Assembly (NCBI GenBank): GCA_039111635.1
Contig: JBCAQO010000011.1
Coordinates: forward strand, 1,426,001 to 1,490,000
Length of the DNA: 64,000 nucleotides
Reading direction: 5' to 3'
DNA from: Heterobasidion occidentale
Taxonomy: Eukaryota > Basidiomycota > Agaricomycetes > Russulales > Bondarzewiaceae
Below are positions 21,717 through 33,492 of the stretch, one piece after another. A model generated the notes under the pieces. The model saw nothing but the letters and a program-made list of their open reading frames with translations, did no database searches and was not told where the DNA came from. The position numbers and the translations under genes are program-made. The first letter of the stretch is position 1. Each line of letters starts with the position of its first letter.

Positions 21717-22115
21717 TAGTATATTTCTCGCCGAGTGGAGACTCTGTGATTTCACCTAACACATGTACGAACACCTTTGAGAACCAGCAATTTTTTTTAT
21801 CATAGCGATAATGTGTGCAAGTAGCATTCACGAAATCCAAATTAGGGAGTACTATAATAACAACCCCCGCTGGCAGCAACCTTGTCGTTGCACTTAGCAC
21901 ACGATCTTCTTATTCTCGCTTTGCCTTCCAATACACCTCCTATTCTTCTTTCATCCTTCCATAGCTAATAGAATTGCCTTTACTCTCTCGTCACATCCAC
22001 AGCATACAGAAAACTCCTTAACTTAAATACCCATCTTCACCACGATCTCCTCGGATCCCTCAAACACACAAATCAGCCATATTGAGTCTTTCGACTCTGA
22101 TATTCTCTATCTTAG
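21717..22115. other. Spacer between the two transposon genes
   Basis: About 400 bp between the tnp2 stop and the partner gene's ATG. It is AT- and pyrimidine-rich, consistent with a 3' region followed by a promoter. No specific element recognised. Confidence 0.5.
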
Positions 22116-25100
22116 ATGCCTTCACCCAAGTTTAGTTTTCTTGATACTACCTCCGATTTGCCGCCTTCACATTCCAGATTTGACATGACAACAACTTCCC
22201 CATCCTCACTGTCATCAGGTTCACCAGCTTTTTCGTCATTCTCATCCAATCAGCTCAAGCTTCCATATCATCAAACGGACTCCTCCCATGCACATCACCA
22301 ATCTTATCTATCGCAGAGTTCGGCATCTGTGAGCATGCTTGAATTCTACCTGCGAGCCAACAACAAGCCCTGATATATTTCGATAGAATTCTAATGACTA
22401 CTACAACGTCTCACGCAGCCTTATTGATGCTGATCACGATATGCTTGTACGTGCTGGCAACCGCCCGTATAACCAACGCCTCCAGCAACTTGCTCAAGCA
22501 GAGAGCCAGCATAGGAGTCTCCTCGCACAAGTTGCACTATACAAGTATGTCTTTCGCCAACCAATTATCTTTGATTTTAGCCTTCACAAATCTCTCTCGC
22601 TAGAAACGCCTATAATGAGATCATCGCAGCCATTCCGCAGCTGCTTTCTATGACATCCAATCCCTTTAGTCACCCCATCCCTTCGATGTCTGTTTCACCA
22701 TCAGCAATCACACCTGTTACCACAACACGGAGCTTGCAACGGTGCCCGAGCCGTGTTATACTTGGGCACGACATGATCATGCCATCAGCACCAAACAAGG
22801 ATAGCGACTGCAGCAAACTCCCATACTTTTATCGCGAGAGGTGGAATAGTCGAGAGAAAGGTAAAGCAGGAAAAGGTGGTCCACAGAGCGAGAATATTGG
22901 GCTTCAGTTTGCCGAAGAGGCAGACGGGCGATCTGTGACATACACAGTGGCAAAGGAGATGTGTTAGGACCGCGTCCTAACACGTGCTTAGCACGTGAAT
23001 GGATGGGCTGGTCAAGTGCTTCGGACTTGTTGCAGACTCGGACCGCTTTCCATGACTCCTTACCATTTACATGCTGATGCATGAACGCTGACTTCTGGTT
23101 CCTGATTCTTGATGTGGACAGACAATGGTTCCTGACCCCCGTTCCTGGTTCTTGATCGATCGAAGATGTGGATGGACATTAGTGATCGGATTACTATATT
23201 TGGATACATGGCAGGTCGATGAGGCATTCTAGCTTACGGATCTCGATCGTTGACTTCGGTACCTGAGAAGCGCACAGACCAGATCTTGACCCTGCCCTAG
23301 ATACTTCTGTACGTAAATAGCCGAGATGAGCTTCTAAGAAGCTCAGCTCGTTCACCTGTAATACACTCGATCTCTGCACTGCACCCGGCGTCTGGCTACC
23401 TTCCTAGCCCACGCTTCGTGATCTCTGTCAGATCTGAGAACCTCTTTGCACGGTCTGACGAAGCACTGGACTCGTCTCCCTTCCCTCCCCTCCCTCTACT
23501 CATCCGCTTCTATACCGGGCTAGCTGCCTACCGTGTTCTCAGTTGGACACCCCCTCGTGTCATCTGTTGGACAGGAGAAGATCATCCGGTTCCTCCTCAT
23601 CATCGAGAAGACCTCGAAGATCACCTTCTCAATCTCTTCGAGAACAAAGCCGACAGCGACCCCGAGTTCCTCGAAAGAGCCCAAAGACGATCCATCGTCT
23701 TCATCCATTGGAGTCTACGCCTATACGAACCAGTGGAGGTTTAGCCTAGGGACCCCTTCGTGCATCGGTGCACGTGATAGGTCTCCGACCTAACAAGATG
23801 CGAGCAATGCTCAACTCTCTCTTTCATTCGCTGCTCGCTAATGGTCAGGCGGCGGAAGTCTCGAACAGCTTTACTCACGAGGCGCGTGTATATATTCATG
23901 TTACCATGGCTAACCACTTTCCCTTGCTCCTGTTCTGCGAAGGGGGAAGATGGAAGATTGACCTCATGATCACACAAGCCTACTCCGGATTCTGGACAAA
24001 CCATGGCCACAAAGCCGTCAAGAAGGAACCTGCTGACGTAGAACTGGGTATCATGACATCAAAAGTTGTGAAACGGGAGCGGCATACTAACGATGCAGTT
24101 GTTGGCAATGTGGATGAAGGGCCAAATAAGAAAAAGGCTCGACTGGCAAAGTCAACACTAGCGACTGCCCCTCTAACGACAGCGCACGCGTCTATTACAC
24201 CTCCACCATTGCATGCACGCACGGCCCCAACTATGCCTGCTATAGTCTCACCAACCCATCACATCATGTTATCGCCACTTGCCTTATCTCTTACACTCGA
24301 AACGACCACCCTCACGCAACCGCAGACTGCACAGGAGATCACACAAGTGGACGCTGCACTATCGCTGCCACAAACAAGCATGCCTACGACGGGACAGACA
24401 CCCGTGATCGAGGCTGTCGCAAGTCTCTCTATTGCATCAAGCTCTGTCGAGATACCAGCACCGAACACTCCAGCTCCCAACAAGGTACATACCGTGTCCT
24501 CTACTGTCGTCACCATGCTCATCATAATTCACAGATCATTCCAGTCGATAATCCATTGTAAGTGATTGTTCTATATAGTGGTATTATACTGATCGTTGTG
24601 TCGCTCGACATGTAGCATGTTACCACGTCAACCCAGGCATGTGCATATACCAGCATCCCCTCCAGACTCTTCGAGTGTCACCGCAGGAACACCCACCGCC
24701 ATTGCCGAACCCGCTCCCGATTTGATATGTTCCACCGAAGCCACAAACAAAGTGACCGAACACCAGCCTGCTAGTGCCGGAGCAAACACCGCACCTGGCA
24801 CCTTGCCAAACTCACCGCCCAAAAAACGCTCTAAGGTACTCGCGAAGGACAAGTACAAGGCTAGCGTTATTAGTACACAGTGCGTTTTCCTTCGTTTGAA
24901 GCTCATAATAACTAAACCATCGCTAGGAATGTTTTTCTTGCTCGCTGGCTTCAACACTATCCCGACGGTTTTTACTATGAATGCTCCGATGCCTATGCGG
25001 CTCTCTGTGCCGACAAGATGAAGGTATGCACACAATTCTTAAATCAAAGGGTAATTCATGGATTCATCTGCGTGGTCTCTCATAAATAGGAATTAAAGGA

Positions 25101-25131
25101 TCACTGTACAAAACTGGTACGAAAGAACTGA
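22116..25131 (+). pseudogene. tnp2-associated partner gene, interrupted by a solo LTR
   Basis: Exons: 22116..22328, 22387..22544, 22604..22961, [solo LTR plus duplication], 23801..24484, 24535..24557, 24616..24879, 24927..25023, 25090..25131. All introns are GT-AG with matching phase, giving 612 residues once the insertion is discounted. The N-terminus is Ser-rich, followed by a probable coiled coil (NQRLQQLAQAESQHRSLLAQ). A central block FEEADGRSV-like region leads into RAMLNSLFHSLLANGQAAEV and HFPLLLFCEGGRWKIDLMIT. A basic/Thr-Pro-rich stretch with NLS-like KKKARLAK and KKRSK follows, and a C-terminal WLQHYPDGFYYECSDAYAAL. No known domain was recognised. Position beside tnp2 suggests an accessory transposition protein, an inference from context only. 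Confidence 0.75.
22962..23795 (+). repeat. Solo LTR of the same Ty3/gypsy family
   Basis: 834 bp, inverted relative to the two LTRs of the full element, with TGTTAG..CTAACA ends and exact flanking AGATG duplications (22957..22961 and 23796..23800). No internal retroelement sequence is attached, so it is the product of LTR-LTR recombination. It differs from the other two LTRs at more positions than they differ from each other (for example near 22990, 23031, 23132 and 23200), suggesting an older insertion. Confidence 0.95.
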
Positions 25132-26882
25132 CATATACTGTAGTACTCATGCTCATGATATAACCTCAGAGACTTGCAAAGAACGTCTCGACAAAGGCGG
25201 CATAGATTTGGAGGGGTATGTGGCTCAGAGGGGTGTTGACGAGAAGGGGCCGACCTTGTGGACCAAGATCGGATGGAGACAGACAATAGGGAGCATCGAA
25301 CAAGGTGAGGACGAGCTAAGATTGGTATAGATGGGGATCAGGCGAGCGGGGACAAACGGGAGTAGGGCAGTGGACAGACGGGGAACAGCAGAGTGCATCC
25401 AGATGGTTGGCACACTGAGATGGCGGAGTGGTGCAGAGTTTGACGAGCGAGAGGAACAGGAGCAGCAAGAGCAGCAAGAGCAGCAGAGGAGCGGAATTGG
25501 CGGGATTGGTGAGGGTAGCAGGAGTGGCAGGAGTGGCAGCATGGGCAGCGGAACAGTGGACGAGCAGGATCAGCGGAGGAGTGAGCGCAGTGGAAGAGCG
25601 GAGTCGACGGCATTGGCGGGAGTAGCAGGAGCGGCGGGAGTAGCAGGGGCAGCGGAGCAGTGGATTAGCGGGAAGAGCGGAAGAGCCAGAGGAGCAGAGG
25701 AGCCAGCACAGTGGAGGAGCGGCGGCGGTGGCGGCAGGACTAGCAGGTGCAGCGGAGCAGTGGGCGGAGTGGGCACAGGAGTGGCAGGAGCGGAAGGAGC
25801 AGGAGCGGAAGGAGCGGGAGCGGGAGTGAAAGTGGCAGGAGCGGTGGCGGGAGTGGCGGGAGTGGTAGCGGGGAAGAAGTGGTGGGAGGAGCGGGAGGAG
25901 CAGGAGGAGCGGGAGGAGCGGGAGGAGCGGGAGGAGTGGGACGGGTGGTGCGAGATCCAGGACCCGAGAGCATTTGCTGTCATTTGCTGGCATTTGCTGG
26001 CATTTGGATTAATCCTACATGTATTAGCCTGTCAATCACATTGGCCTTCATATGCTCTCATTCGTGTGGAACCACTCAAATTTCGACATAAGTTACCTGC
26101 AACTGTTGACAATAGATGGCATTCGACCGAAAAAATGATCAAAATTGTGCTTCCGTCAACGGATTGTGTCGAGTGATACCTAATGAGATGCTATGAGATA
26201 TATGAAACATCGAATACTATCGTATGGGAACGGAGTGATATATGTTTATTCACTGTTTATTCGCCAGCAGTCGACGACATTCCAACGCATCGCTAATTTC
26301 CGGACTGGGAATGCATGTGCTCGATTGCTAATGGTTGCGAGCGAATATATCACTCTCATTCGCCCACATCTGTTCTGATACTTGGGCGTTCTCACTGGGG
26401 CTGAGCGCTGAGCAGTCGAGACGAAGTTATTTCGGGCCCAGTGAAGACACAACATTGCCAATCTGTGGAGCGTCGATGTGATCATAAACACACCGCTACT
26501 TTGCCTGAAGGATGAAGCAAGCTCTGTCGCAATGGGAACGGCGGTCCGTTTAGGCAATTAAGGTTTATTTGTCTTGAGCATCGCTGAGGCTCGTGGCGGA
26601 AGTGAGGGATGGAGAGGGATGGTGGATGCCCAGGTGGGTGTCAACAGATGAAGTCGCAATGGAAACGGAAAGTGGTAAAGCACGTCACGGTAACGGCAGT
26701 CGTGTCGGAGGAGCGGAGGAAGAGCCGCGGGCCGAGGTCCGAGGATGCTGTGGCGGGCGGATGCGTGGGAAAATATGACCGGATGTGGGAGTGGAGGGAG
26801 CCCTTGGCCTTGTCGTCGCCGCAAGACAAGACACAAGCAAAGACACCGCCGTCCCTCCCCATCGTCGCCGACGACGACGACG
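25132..26882. other. Intergenic with minisatellite; upstream region of the histidine kinase
   Basis: About 1.75 kb without a supported gene. It contains the G-rich repeat block 25440..25965 and, at about 25975-26015, tandem CATTTGCTGG(T)-like units. The remainder should hold the right end of the DNA transposon, which I could not delimit, and the kinase promoter and 5' UTR. Confidence 0.5.
25440..25965. repeat. G-rich minisatellite (GAGCGGGAG/GTGGCAGGAG-type units)
   Basis: Degenerate short units such as GAGCGGGAGGAG, GGAGCAGGAGCGG and GTGGCGGGAGTGGC are repeated for about 500 bp with strong purine asymmetry on the plus strand. Open frames exist in all phases only because the repeat lacks stop codons (Gly/Ala/Val/Glu or Ser/Gly strings), so no protein is called. 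Confidence 0.8.
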
Positions 26883-29800
26883 ATGTCCGCCATCGCCGCA
26901 AAATCAGATGCCTTCCTCAACCACCTCGTCGCAGTCCTCTCCATCTACGAGCTCGGGCCCTTCCCCGCCCCCGTCCCCCGCTACGACGGCCCCGCCGACT
27001 GGCAGACGGAGAACATCCTCCGCGCGCTGGGCGCCATGGCCCGCAGGATGTGCACCGCGGAGGAGGGGATCGCTGCGCTCAAAGCCTCCGAGAACTGGCA
27101 GTACGTCGACGGCGCACCCGACACAAAGAAGCGCCGCTCCGTGGGCGACTCGCCCGACCTCGGCGCACGCTCATCCGTCTCGCACGCCTACGGCGGCAAC
27201 CACAACACCCACACCAACCACAATTACAACCACACCTACCCGCTCAACCACAACCACAACCGCAACCACCACGCTGCCCTCGTCGTACACAGTAATTCCG
27301 CTCCCTCCTTCTTCCCCCCTTTCGACACCCTCTCACGCTTCCCCGTCGCCCTCCAAGACACAGACACAGACACCATCATGGCCGACCCCGAATCAGACGG
27401 CCGCCCCTCTTATCGTGCAGCTGGCGTCGGTCGCACTCCCTCCGTCATGTCCATCTCCCTCGACGGCGTCGCCGCATCCCTCAACCCCTCCAAGATGGCC
27501 ATGTTCAATCGCCAAGTCAAACCTGGGCCCTCCGCTTCCGCACCGCCCACCTCTCACGCCGACCATGTCACCTGCCCCACCTGTGGCAAGGCCATTACCG
27601 ACGCCCTCACTCTGAGCCGCATGCCGCGCCCAGAAGACACCCCCGCCACTTCCCCGCTCGTCGTGCCTCCCGGCCCTCTGGCCGCCGCCGCGTACGAGAG
27701 CGGGATGAGCGCCGTCGAGGAACTCAAACTGCTCAAGGCGCAGGTCCAGGACGTCGCGCGAGTCTGTAACGCCGTGGCCCGCGGCGACCTCTCGCAGAAG
27801 ATAACCGTACCGGTGCAGGGCGTCGTCATGGTCCAGCTCAAGGACGTCATCAACACCATGGTCGACAAACTCGGTCTATTTGCACGCGAGGTCACACGCG
27901 TCTCTCAGGAAGTCGGCACCGAAGGGTGCGTCCTGCGTCTGCGCATTTAGCGAGCCCGGATGCTAATGACACTCTTACTCTGTGGTATCAGGAAACTCGG
28001 CGGCCAGGCGCTCGTGCTCGACGTCGAGGGCACCTGGCGCGAGCTCACCGGAGTCGTCAACAAGCTCGCCGCGAACCTCACCTCGCAGGTGCGCTCGATC
28101 GCGCGCGTCACCAAGGCCGTCGCGCTCGGCGACCTCTCTAAGCAGATCGACGTCGACGCCAGCGGAGAGATCCTCGATCTCAAGAACACAGTCAACGGGA
28201 TGGTCGTGCGCCTGCGCGCGCTCGCGGCCGAAGTCACGCGCGTCACGCTCGAGGTCGGGTCGCAGGGTATCTTGGGTGGGCAGGCGCACGTCCCGGACGT
28301 GGAGGGCGTATGGCTAGAGCTTACGCGCAACGTGCGTCCCCGCGCGCGCTCTTTTTTCATCTGGTTTGTGCTGATTAGCGCGCACTGCGCCCGCAGGTGA
28401 ATCGGATGTGTTCGTCGCTGACCGACCAGGTGCGCTCGATCGCGACGGTGACGACGGCGGTCGCCAAGGGCGACCTCACGCGCAAGATCGAGATCCAGGT
28501 CGAGGGCGAGATGGCGACATTGAAGACGACGGTGAACTCGATGGTGGACCAGCTGAGCGCGTTCGCGAGCGAGGTGACGCGCGTCGCGCTCGAGGTTGGT
28601 ACGCAGGGCATACTCGGTGGGCAGGCGACGGTCGAGGGCGTGCAGGGGACGTGGGCGGACCTCACGCGGAACGTGAACGTGCGTACGCTGTTCACTTCTG
28701 CTACGTACATGAACTAAGGCGGCCCGTCCCTCGCTCAGAAAATGGCCAGCAACCTGACCGACCAGGTACGCTCCATCTCGGAGGTGACCAAGGCCGTCGC
28801 GCTCGGCGACCTCTCGCGCACGGTGAACGTCGACGTGCAGGGCGAGATGCTGGACCTGAAGATGACCGTGAACCAGATGGTGGCGCAGCTGTCGACGCTC
28901 GCGAACGAGGTCACGCGCGTGTCGCTCGAGGTCGGCACGGAGGGCATCCTGGGCGGGCAGGCGTACGTGCCGGACGTGCAGGGCATGTGGAAGGTGCGCC
29001 GCGCTCCCTCCCTAACGCCGACGTGTTTTTTTGTTTTTTGTTTTGTCTTTTGGGTGTGATCGCTGATCGCTGATCGGGCGCGATCGGGCGCGGCAGGTGC
29101 TGGCGGACAACGTGAACCTGATGGCGATGAACCTGACGAACCAGGTGCGCTCGATCGCGGAGGTGACCAAGGCGGTCGCGAACGGGGACCTGACGAAGAA
29201 GATCGAGGTGGACGTGCGGGGGGAGATGCTTGATTTGAAGGAGACGGTGAACGGGATGACGGAGAGCTTGAGCGTGTTTGCGGACGAGGTGACGCGCGTC
29301 GCGAGGGAGGTCGGGACGGAGGGGCGGCTTGGTGGGCAGGCGAATGTGACGAACGTCGGCGGGACGTGGAAGGTGCGTCGTAGCGCCTGGCTTTGATATG
29401 CATATACAGGGCTGACAAGCCTGCGATGGCGGGGTAGGATCTGACGGACAACGTGAACGTTATGGCTACGAATGTAGGTGCCTTCGAGGCCGCGAGCGAG
29501 GCTTGATTTTTAATTGACTTCTCTGATAGTTGACACTACAAGTGCGCACAATTGCAGTGGCCACGGTACGTCATCCCTCCCCTCGCCGAGGCATTTCCCA
29601 TTCGATGCTGACCTGCTATGTTTGTGCGCGTGCGCGCGTAGACGGCGGTCGCGCGGGGCGACCTGACGCAGAAGGTGACAGGCGTGTCAGTGTCGGGAGA
29701 GATGTTGGAGTTGGTCAAGACAATCAACGACATGATTGACCAGCTCGCGATATTCGCGTCCGAGGTCAAGAAGGTTGCGCGCGAGGTCGGGACCGAGGGG

Positions 29801-32577
29801 AAACTAGGGGTGCAGGCGGAGGTGGGCAACGTGCAGGGGGTATGGCAGGAAATTACGTGCGTCGTCGTCGTTGTCGTCGTCGGCACTTTCTCTGTCTGCC
29901 TTTTCCACGCTGACCGGCGTCCTGTGTGTGGGTTTGGCGGGCGGCTTGCTAGGATGTCGGTGAACACGATGGCCGGGAACCTGACGACGCAGGTGCGCGG
30001 GTTCGCGCAGATCTCGGCGGCGGCGATGGACGGGGACTTCACGCGCTTCATCACGGTCGAGGCGAGCGGGGAGATGGACTCGCTCAAGACGCAGATCAAC
30101 CAGATGGTGTTCAACTTGCGGGACAGCATCCAGAAGAACACGGCTGCGCGCGAGGCGGCGGAGCTTGCGAATAGGAGCAAGTCGGAGTTTTTGGCGAACA
30201 TGTCGCACGAGATTCGGTGCGTTGCGCTTTGCTCGCTGAGTTTCTGTTTTGTTTTGGGCTTTGGTTCTTTCGTCTCTTTGTCTGGGCTGATCCGAGTTTC
30301 GACAGGACGCCGATGAACGGGATCATCGGGATGACGGAATTGACGCTCGATAGCGACCTCAATCGATCGCAGCGCGAGAGTCTGCTCCTAGTACACAGCT
30401 TGGCACGCTCCCTACTATTGATCATTGATGATATTTTGGATATTTCCAAGAGTGCGTCCCCCTTTGCTAGGTTTCCTCGTCCTCGTCCTCGATTCTCCTA
30501 CTAACCACGACTAACCTTCTCCTCGCCTTGCCGCCGCCGTTTCTCATCTTCCCCGGTTTCTGTCTGAGTGCAGTCGAGGCCGGCCGGATGACCATGGAGC
30601 AGGTCTCGTTCTCGTTCCGGCAGACGGTCTTCGGGATCCTCAAGACGCTCGTCGTGCGCGCCTCGCAGAACAACCTCGATCTCACGTACGACGTCGACCC
30701 GGACATCCCGGACCAGCTCATCGGCGACTCGCTCCGCCTGCGGCAGGTCATCACGAACCTGGTCGGCAACGCGATCAAGTTCACGCCGTCCAAGGTATCG
30801 AAGAAGGGCCACGTCGCGCTCAGCTGTCGCCTGCTCGCGCTGGACGACTCGAGCGTGACACTCGAATTTTGCGTGACGGACACGGGCATCGGGATCGCGA
30901 AGGACAAGTTGAACCTGATCTTCGACACGTTCGCGCAGGCGGACGGGTCGACGACGCGAGTGCGTAAATTCCTCTACCTTTTTTCCCGCGCTGTGGGGCG
31001 CCCCAGACGCCTGTTCACCTGACATTCGCGTTCTGATTCCGTTTTCCCATTTGGCTTTCCTTATCAGGAATACGGAGGGACGGGCCTTGGGCTATCCATC
31101 TCGAAGCGGCTCGTCTTCCTGATGCAGGGCAACATGTGGGTGGAGAGCGAGGTGGGCAAGGGGTCCAAGTTCTTCTTCACGATCACGTCGCAAATCGGCC
31201 AACTGTCGATGGACGCGACGGCGACGAAGATGGCGCCGTTTGCGAACCGGAATATACTATTTGTCGACACGCTGCACGACCGCACGGGCGTCGTCGATCG
31301 CATACAGGAGCTCGGGCTGCGGCCGTACGTCGTGCACGACGCGATGGAGGTCGCGGACAAGGGCTCGTGCCCGCACATTGACACCATCGTGGTGGATTCC
31401 TTGAGCGTGGTGCGTCTCCACTCGGTTCTCTGGTCCGGCCGTTGACTTGTGATGTGCTTTTTATCTTGTGTGTGTATACTTTCGGCCGACAGACGGAGAC
31501 CATCCGCGAGTACGAGCATCTGCGGTACATCCCCATTGTGCTGCTCGCCCCGGTTCGTGTTTTTTTTTCGCGCGCCATCTGCCTGCGATCCACTGATCGC
31601 GAGCCGCTCCTCGCCCCTATCAGAACCTTCCGCGTCTGAACCGTACGTCCGATCTTTCATCGCCGTCCAGATCCACGCTCACGCGCCGTTCCTCTCGCTC
31701 CCCACGCCGCAGTGAAGTGGTGCCTGGACAACAGCATCAGCTCCGAGGTGACGACGCCCGTGACGGCGCAGGACCTCGCGTCGGCGCTGATCTCGGCGCT
31801 GGAGTCGAGCACGGTGAGCCCCGCGGCGGCGACGAACGACGTGACGTTCGACATCCTCCTCGCGGAGGACAACCTCGTGAACCAGAAGCTGGCGGTCAAG
31901 ATCCTCGAGAAGTACGGGCACTCGGTCGAGATCTCGGAGAACGGCTCGCTCGCGGTGGACGCGTTCAAGGCGCGGGTGCAGCGGAACAGGCCGTTTGACA
32001 TTATTCTCGTGAGTTGTGCCCCCGTCGACGGCTTGCTCGGCTCGTCGAGCGCGTTTGTTGGAGGATCGCTGACACGAGGTGCAGATGGACGTGTCGATGC
32101 CGTTTATGGGCGGCATGGAGGCGACGGAGCTCATCCGCGCGTACGAGGTCCACAACAACCTGCCGGCGACGCCTATCATCGCCCTAACGGCCCATGCCAG
32201 TGCGTTGCCGTTGTCGCTTTTTTGATGCGCGCCTTTGTTTTTAACGCGTGCGTTTTCACTCACAGTGATCGGCGATCGCGAACGGTGTCTCGATGCAGGC
32301 ATGGTGAGTCCCCGCTGTTTTCGTTATTATTCTTCAAGGACGTGTGTACTGATCACTGCGTTATTGTGCAGGACGACCATATAACAAGTTGGTTTTATTC
32401 CTTCCTCTCCTCCTTCTGCTCCTTTGAGATCGCATTTTGTAAGCGCTGATGCTAACGCGCTTTGCTGCGGCAGAACCACTACGGCGGGGCGATCTGCTCA
32501 ACTCGATCACGAAGCTGGCCGGCGAGCGCGTGAAGCAACGACGGAATCAGCATAACTTCCCTCAGGAGTTCAGATAG
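26883..32577 (+). CDS. Group III hybrid histidine kinase with HAMP repeats (Nik1/Os-1 type)
   Basis: Nineteen exons with consistent phase: 26883..27925, 27992..28331, 28397..28678, 28739..28993, 29097..29372, 29438..29473, 29530..29565, 29642..29856, 29953..30216, 30306..30451, 30574..30959, 31068..31409, 31493..31552, 31624..31642, 31713..32008, 32085..32199, 32266..32303, 32372..32387, 32474..32577; 1,422 residues. After a variable N-terminus come seven HAMP-type repeats ([63 protein letters not shown]). The H-box SHEIRTPMNG follows (His about 913), then the ATPase N, G1 and G2 boxes ([30 protein letters not shown]). A receiver ends the protein, with LLAEDN and acceptor Asp about 1334 in [10 protein letters not shown]. 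No transmembrane segment, so cytosolic. In fungi this family senses osmotic stress upstream of the Hog1 pathway and is the target of phenylpyrrole and dicarboximide fungicides. Confidence 0.95.
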
Positions 32578-33492
32578 CCGCGCGGCTGCGGGCGGTTCGT
32601 CCTCCGTTTCCTCGCTCTCTCTCTTTTCCCTTGTTGTGTTCAATCGATGTTGTCCTCTCGTCTCACCTCGCGCCCTCCTCGCTCTCTTTCCCCCATGTGC
32701 CCCCCACACCATGCCACGCTTTGCATAATGAACGATGATGCTGTATTGATCGTGTACCTATTACGCTTACTAGTCTTCTTCTCTGTCCTCTCCCCCTCAC
32801 TCTACCTCTCGTATCTCCCCAGTGCCTCCTTGATCGCATATTCCATGCTGCGCAGCGCAGTGCCCCATGTATTTCTCGCTCGCTCTATTATCGATCTACG
32901 TATATCCAGCTCGTATACCACGCCAAGCCACGCCTATGTGTCTGTGTCTGTGTCTGTCTTCTCTCGTCTCTTCTCGTCTCTTCCCGTCTCTTCTCTTCTC
33001 TTCTCTCTTGTCTAGTCTCGTACTCCTGTCTCGCTCTCTTCTTTCCCATTCGCGTATTCTGTTCTTGTTCTGTCGCCGATCAAGTATGTGTCAATAACAA
33101 AGAAATCTGCGCTCTGGTGTGCGAAGGAGGCCCGACTCATTGGCACCAATAGGCCTAATGGAAATCATGCTCATCGAGAGAGAAAATAACGGGGAGAGCT
33201 TCGTAATGTTCACAGTACTCTCCGTCGTGGGAAACAAGCATTGTGCTCAGAATTGCACTGAAGGTTGACGTTGACAACTTGCACTGCAATCCACGATCTC
33301 CATGGAAGGTGCCCTTGCGTCTTGAAATCTTGCGCAAGCAATGCTGCAAATAGCCGCCTCCCACGACCTCACGGTGCTGTCATCGTCGTCCACAAATCAC
33401 TGACTCACGGCTACAGCTCGGATTCTGACGTTTCAGACATTGAACCGTGTCTGGACGTCCAGCACCCGCGGCATCGCCGTCACTCGCTCGCT
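32578..33492. other. Intergenic, pyrimidine-rich
   Basis: 3' region of the kinase and 5' region of the next gene. Strikingly CT-rich between about 32,590 and 33,070, with TCTCTTCTCGTCT-like runs. No gene recognised. Confidence 0.5.

Larger units (their letters stand above)
7986..25131 (+). mobile_element. tnp2/CACTA-like DNA transposon with two nested LTR insertions (minimum extent)
   Basis: The span runs from the start of the tnp2 transposase to the end of its partner gene. It is a minimum, because terminal inverted repeats were not recognised. Both genes run on the plus strand. Both are interrupted by LTR sequences of one Ty3/gypsy family: a complete element at 8217..18625 and a solo LTR at 22962..23795. 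Each insertion is flanked by its own 5-bp duplication. Removing the insertion and one duplication leaves each gene's frame continuous, so the DNA element was there first. That the partner gene belongs to the same element is inferred from adjacency and orientation. Confidence 0.7.

Noticed and set aside
7986..25131. KDZ/TET-JBP-type transposon association known from mushrooms
   Set aside because: The transposase motifs are Transposase_21 (tnp2), not KDZ, and no dioxygenase motif was seen nearby.
25316..26091. Long open frames rich in Gly/Ala/Ser/Leu/Pro
   Set aside because: They arise from a stop-free G-rich minisatellite and overlap in several frames and both strands; no protein is supported.
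27554..29451. Long minus-strand frames opposite the histidine kinase
   Set aside because: Antisense shadows of a GC-rich coding region; Arg/Ser/Pro-rich with no domain.
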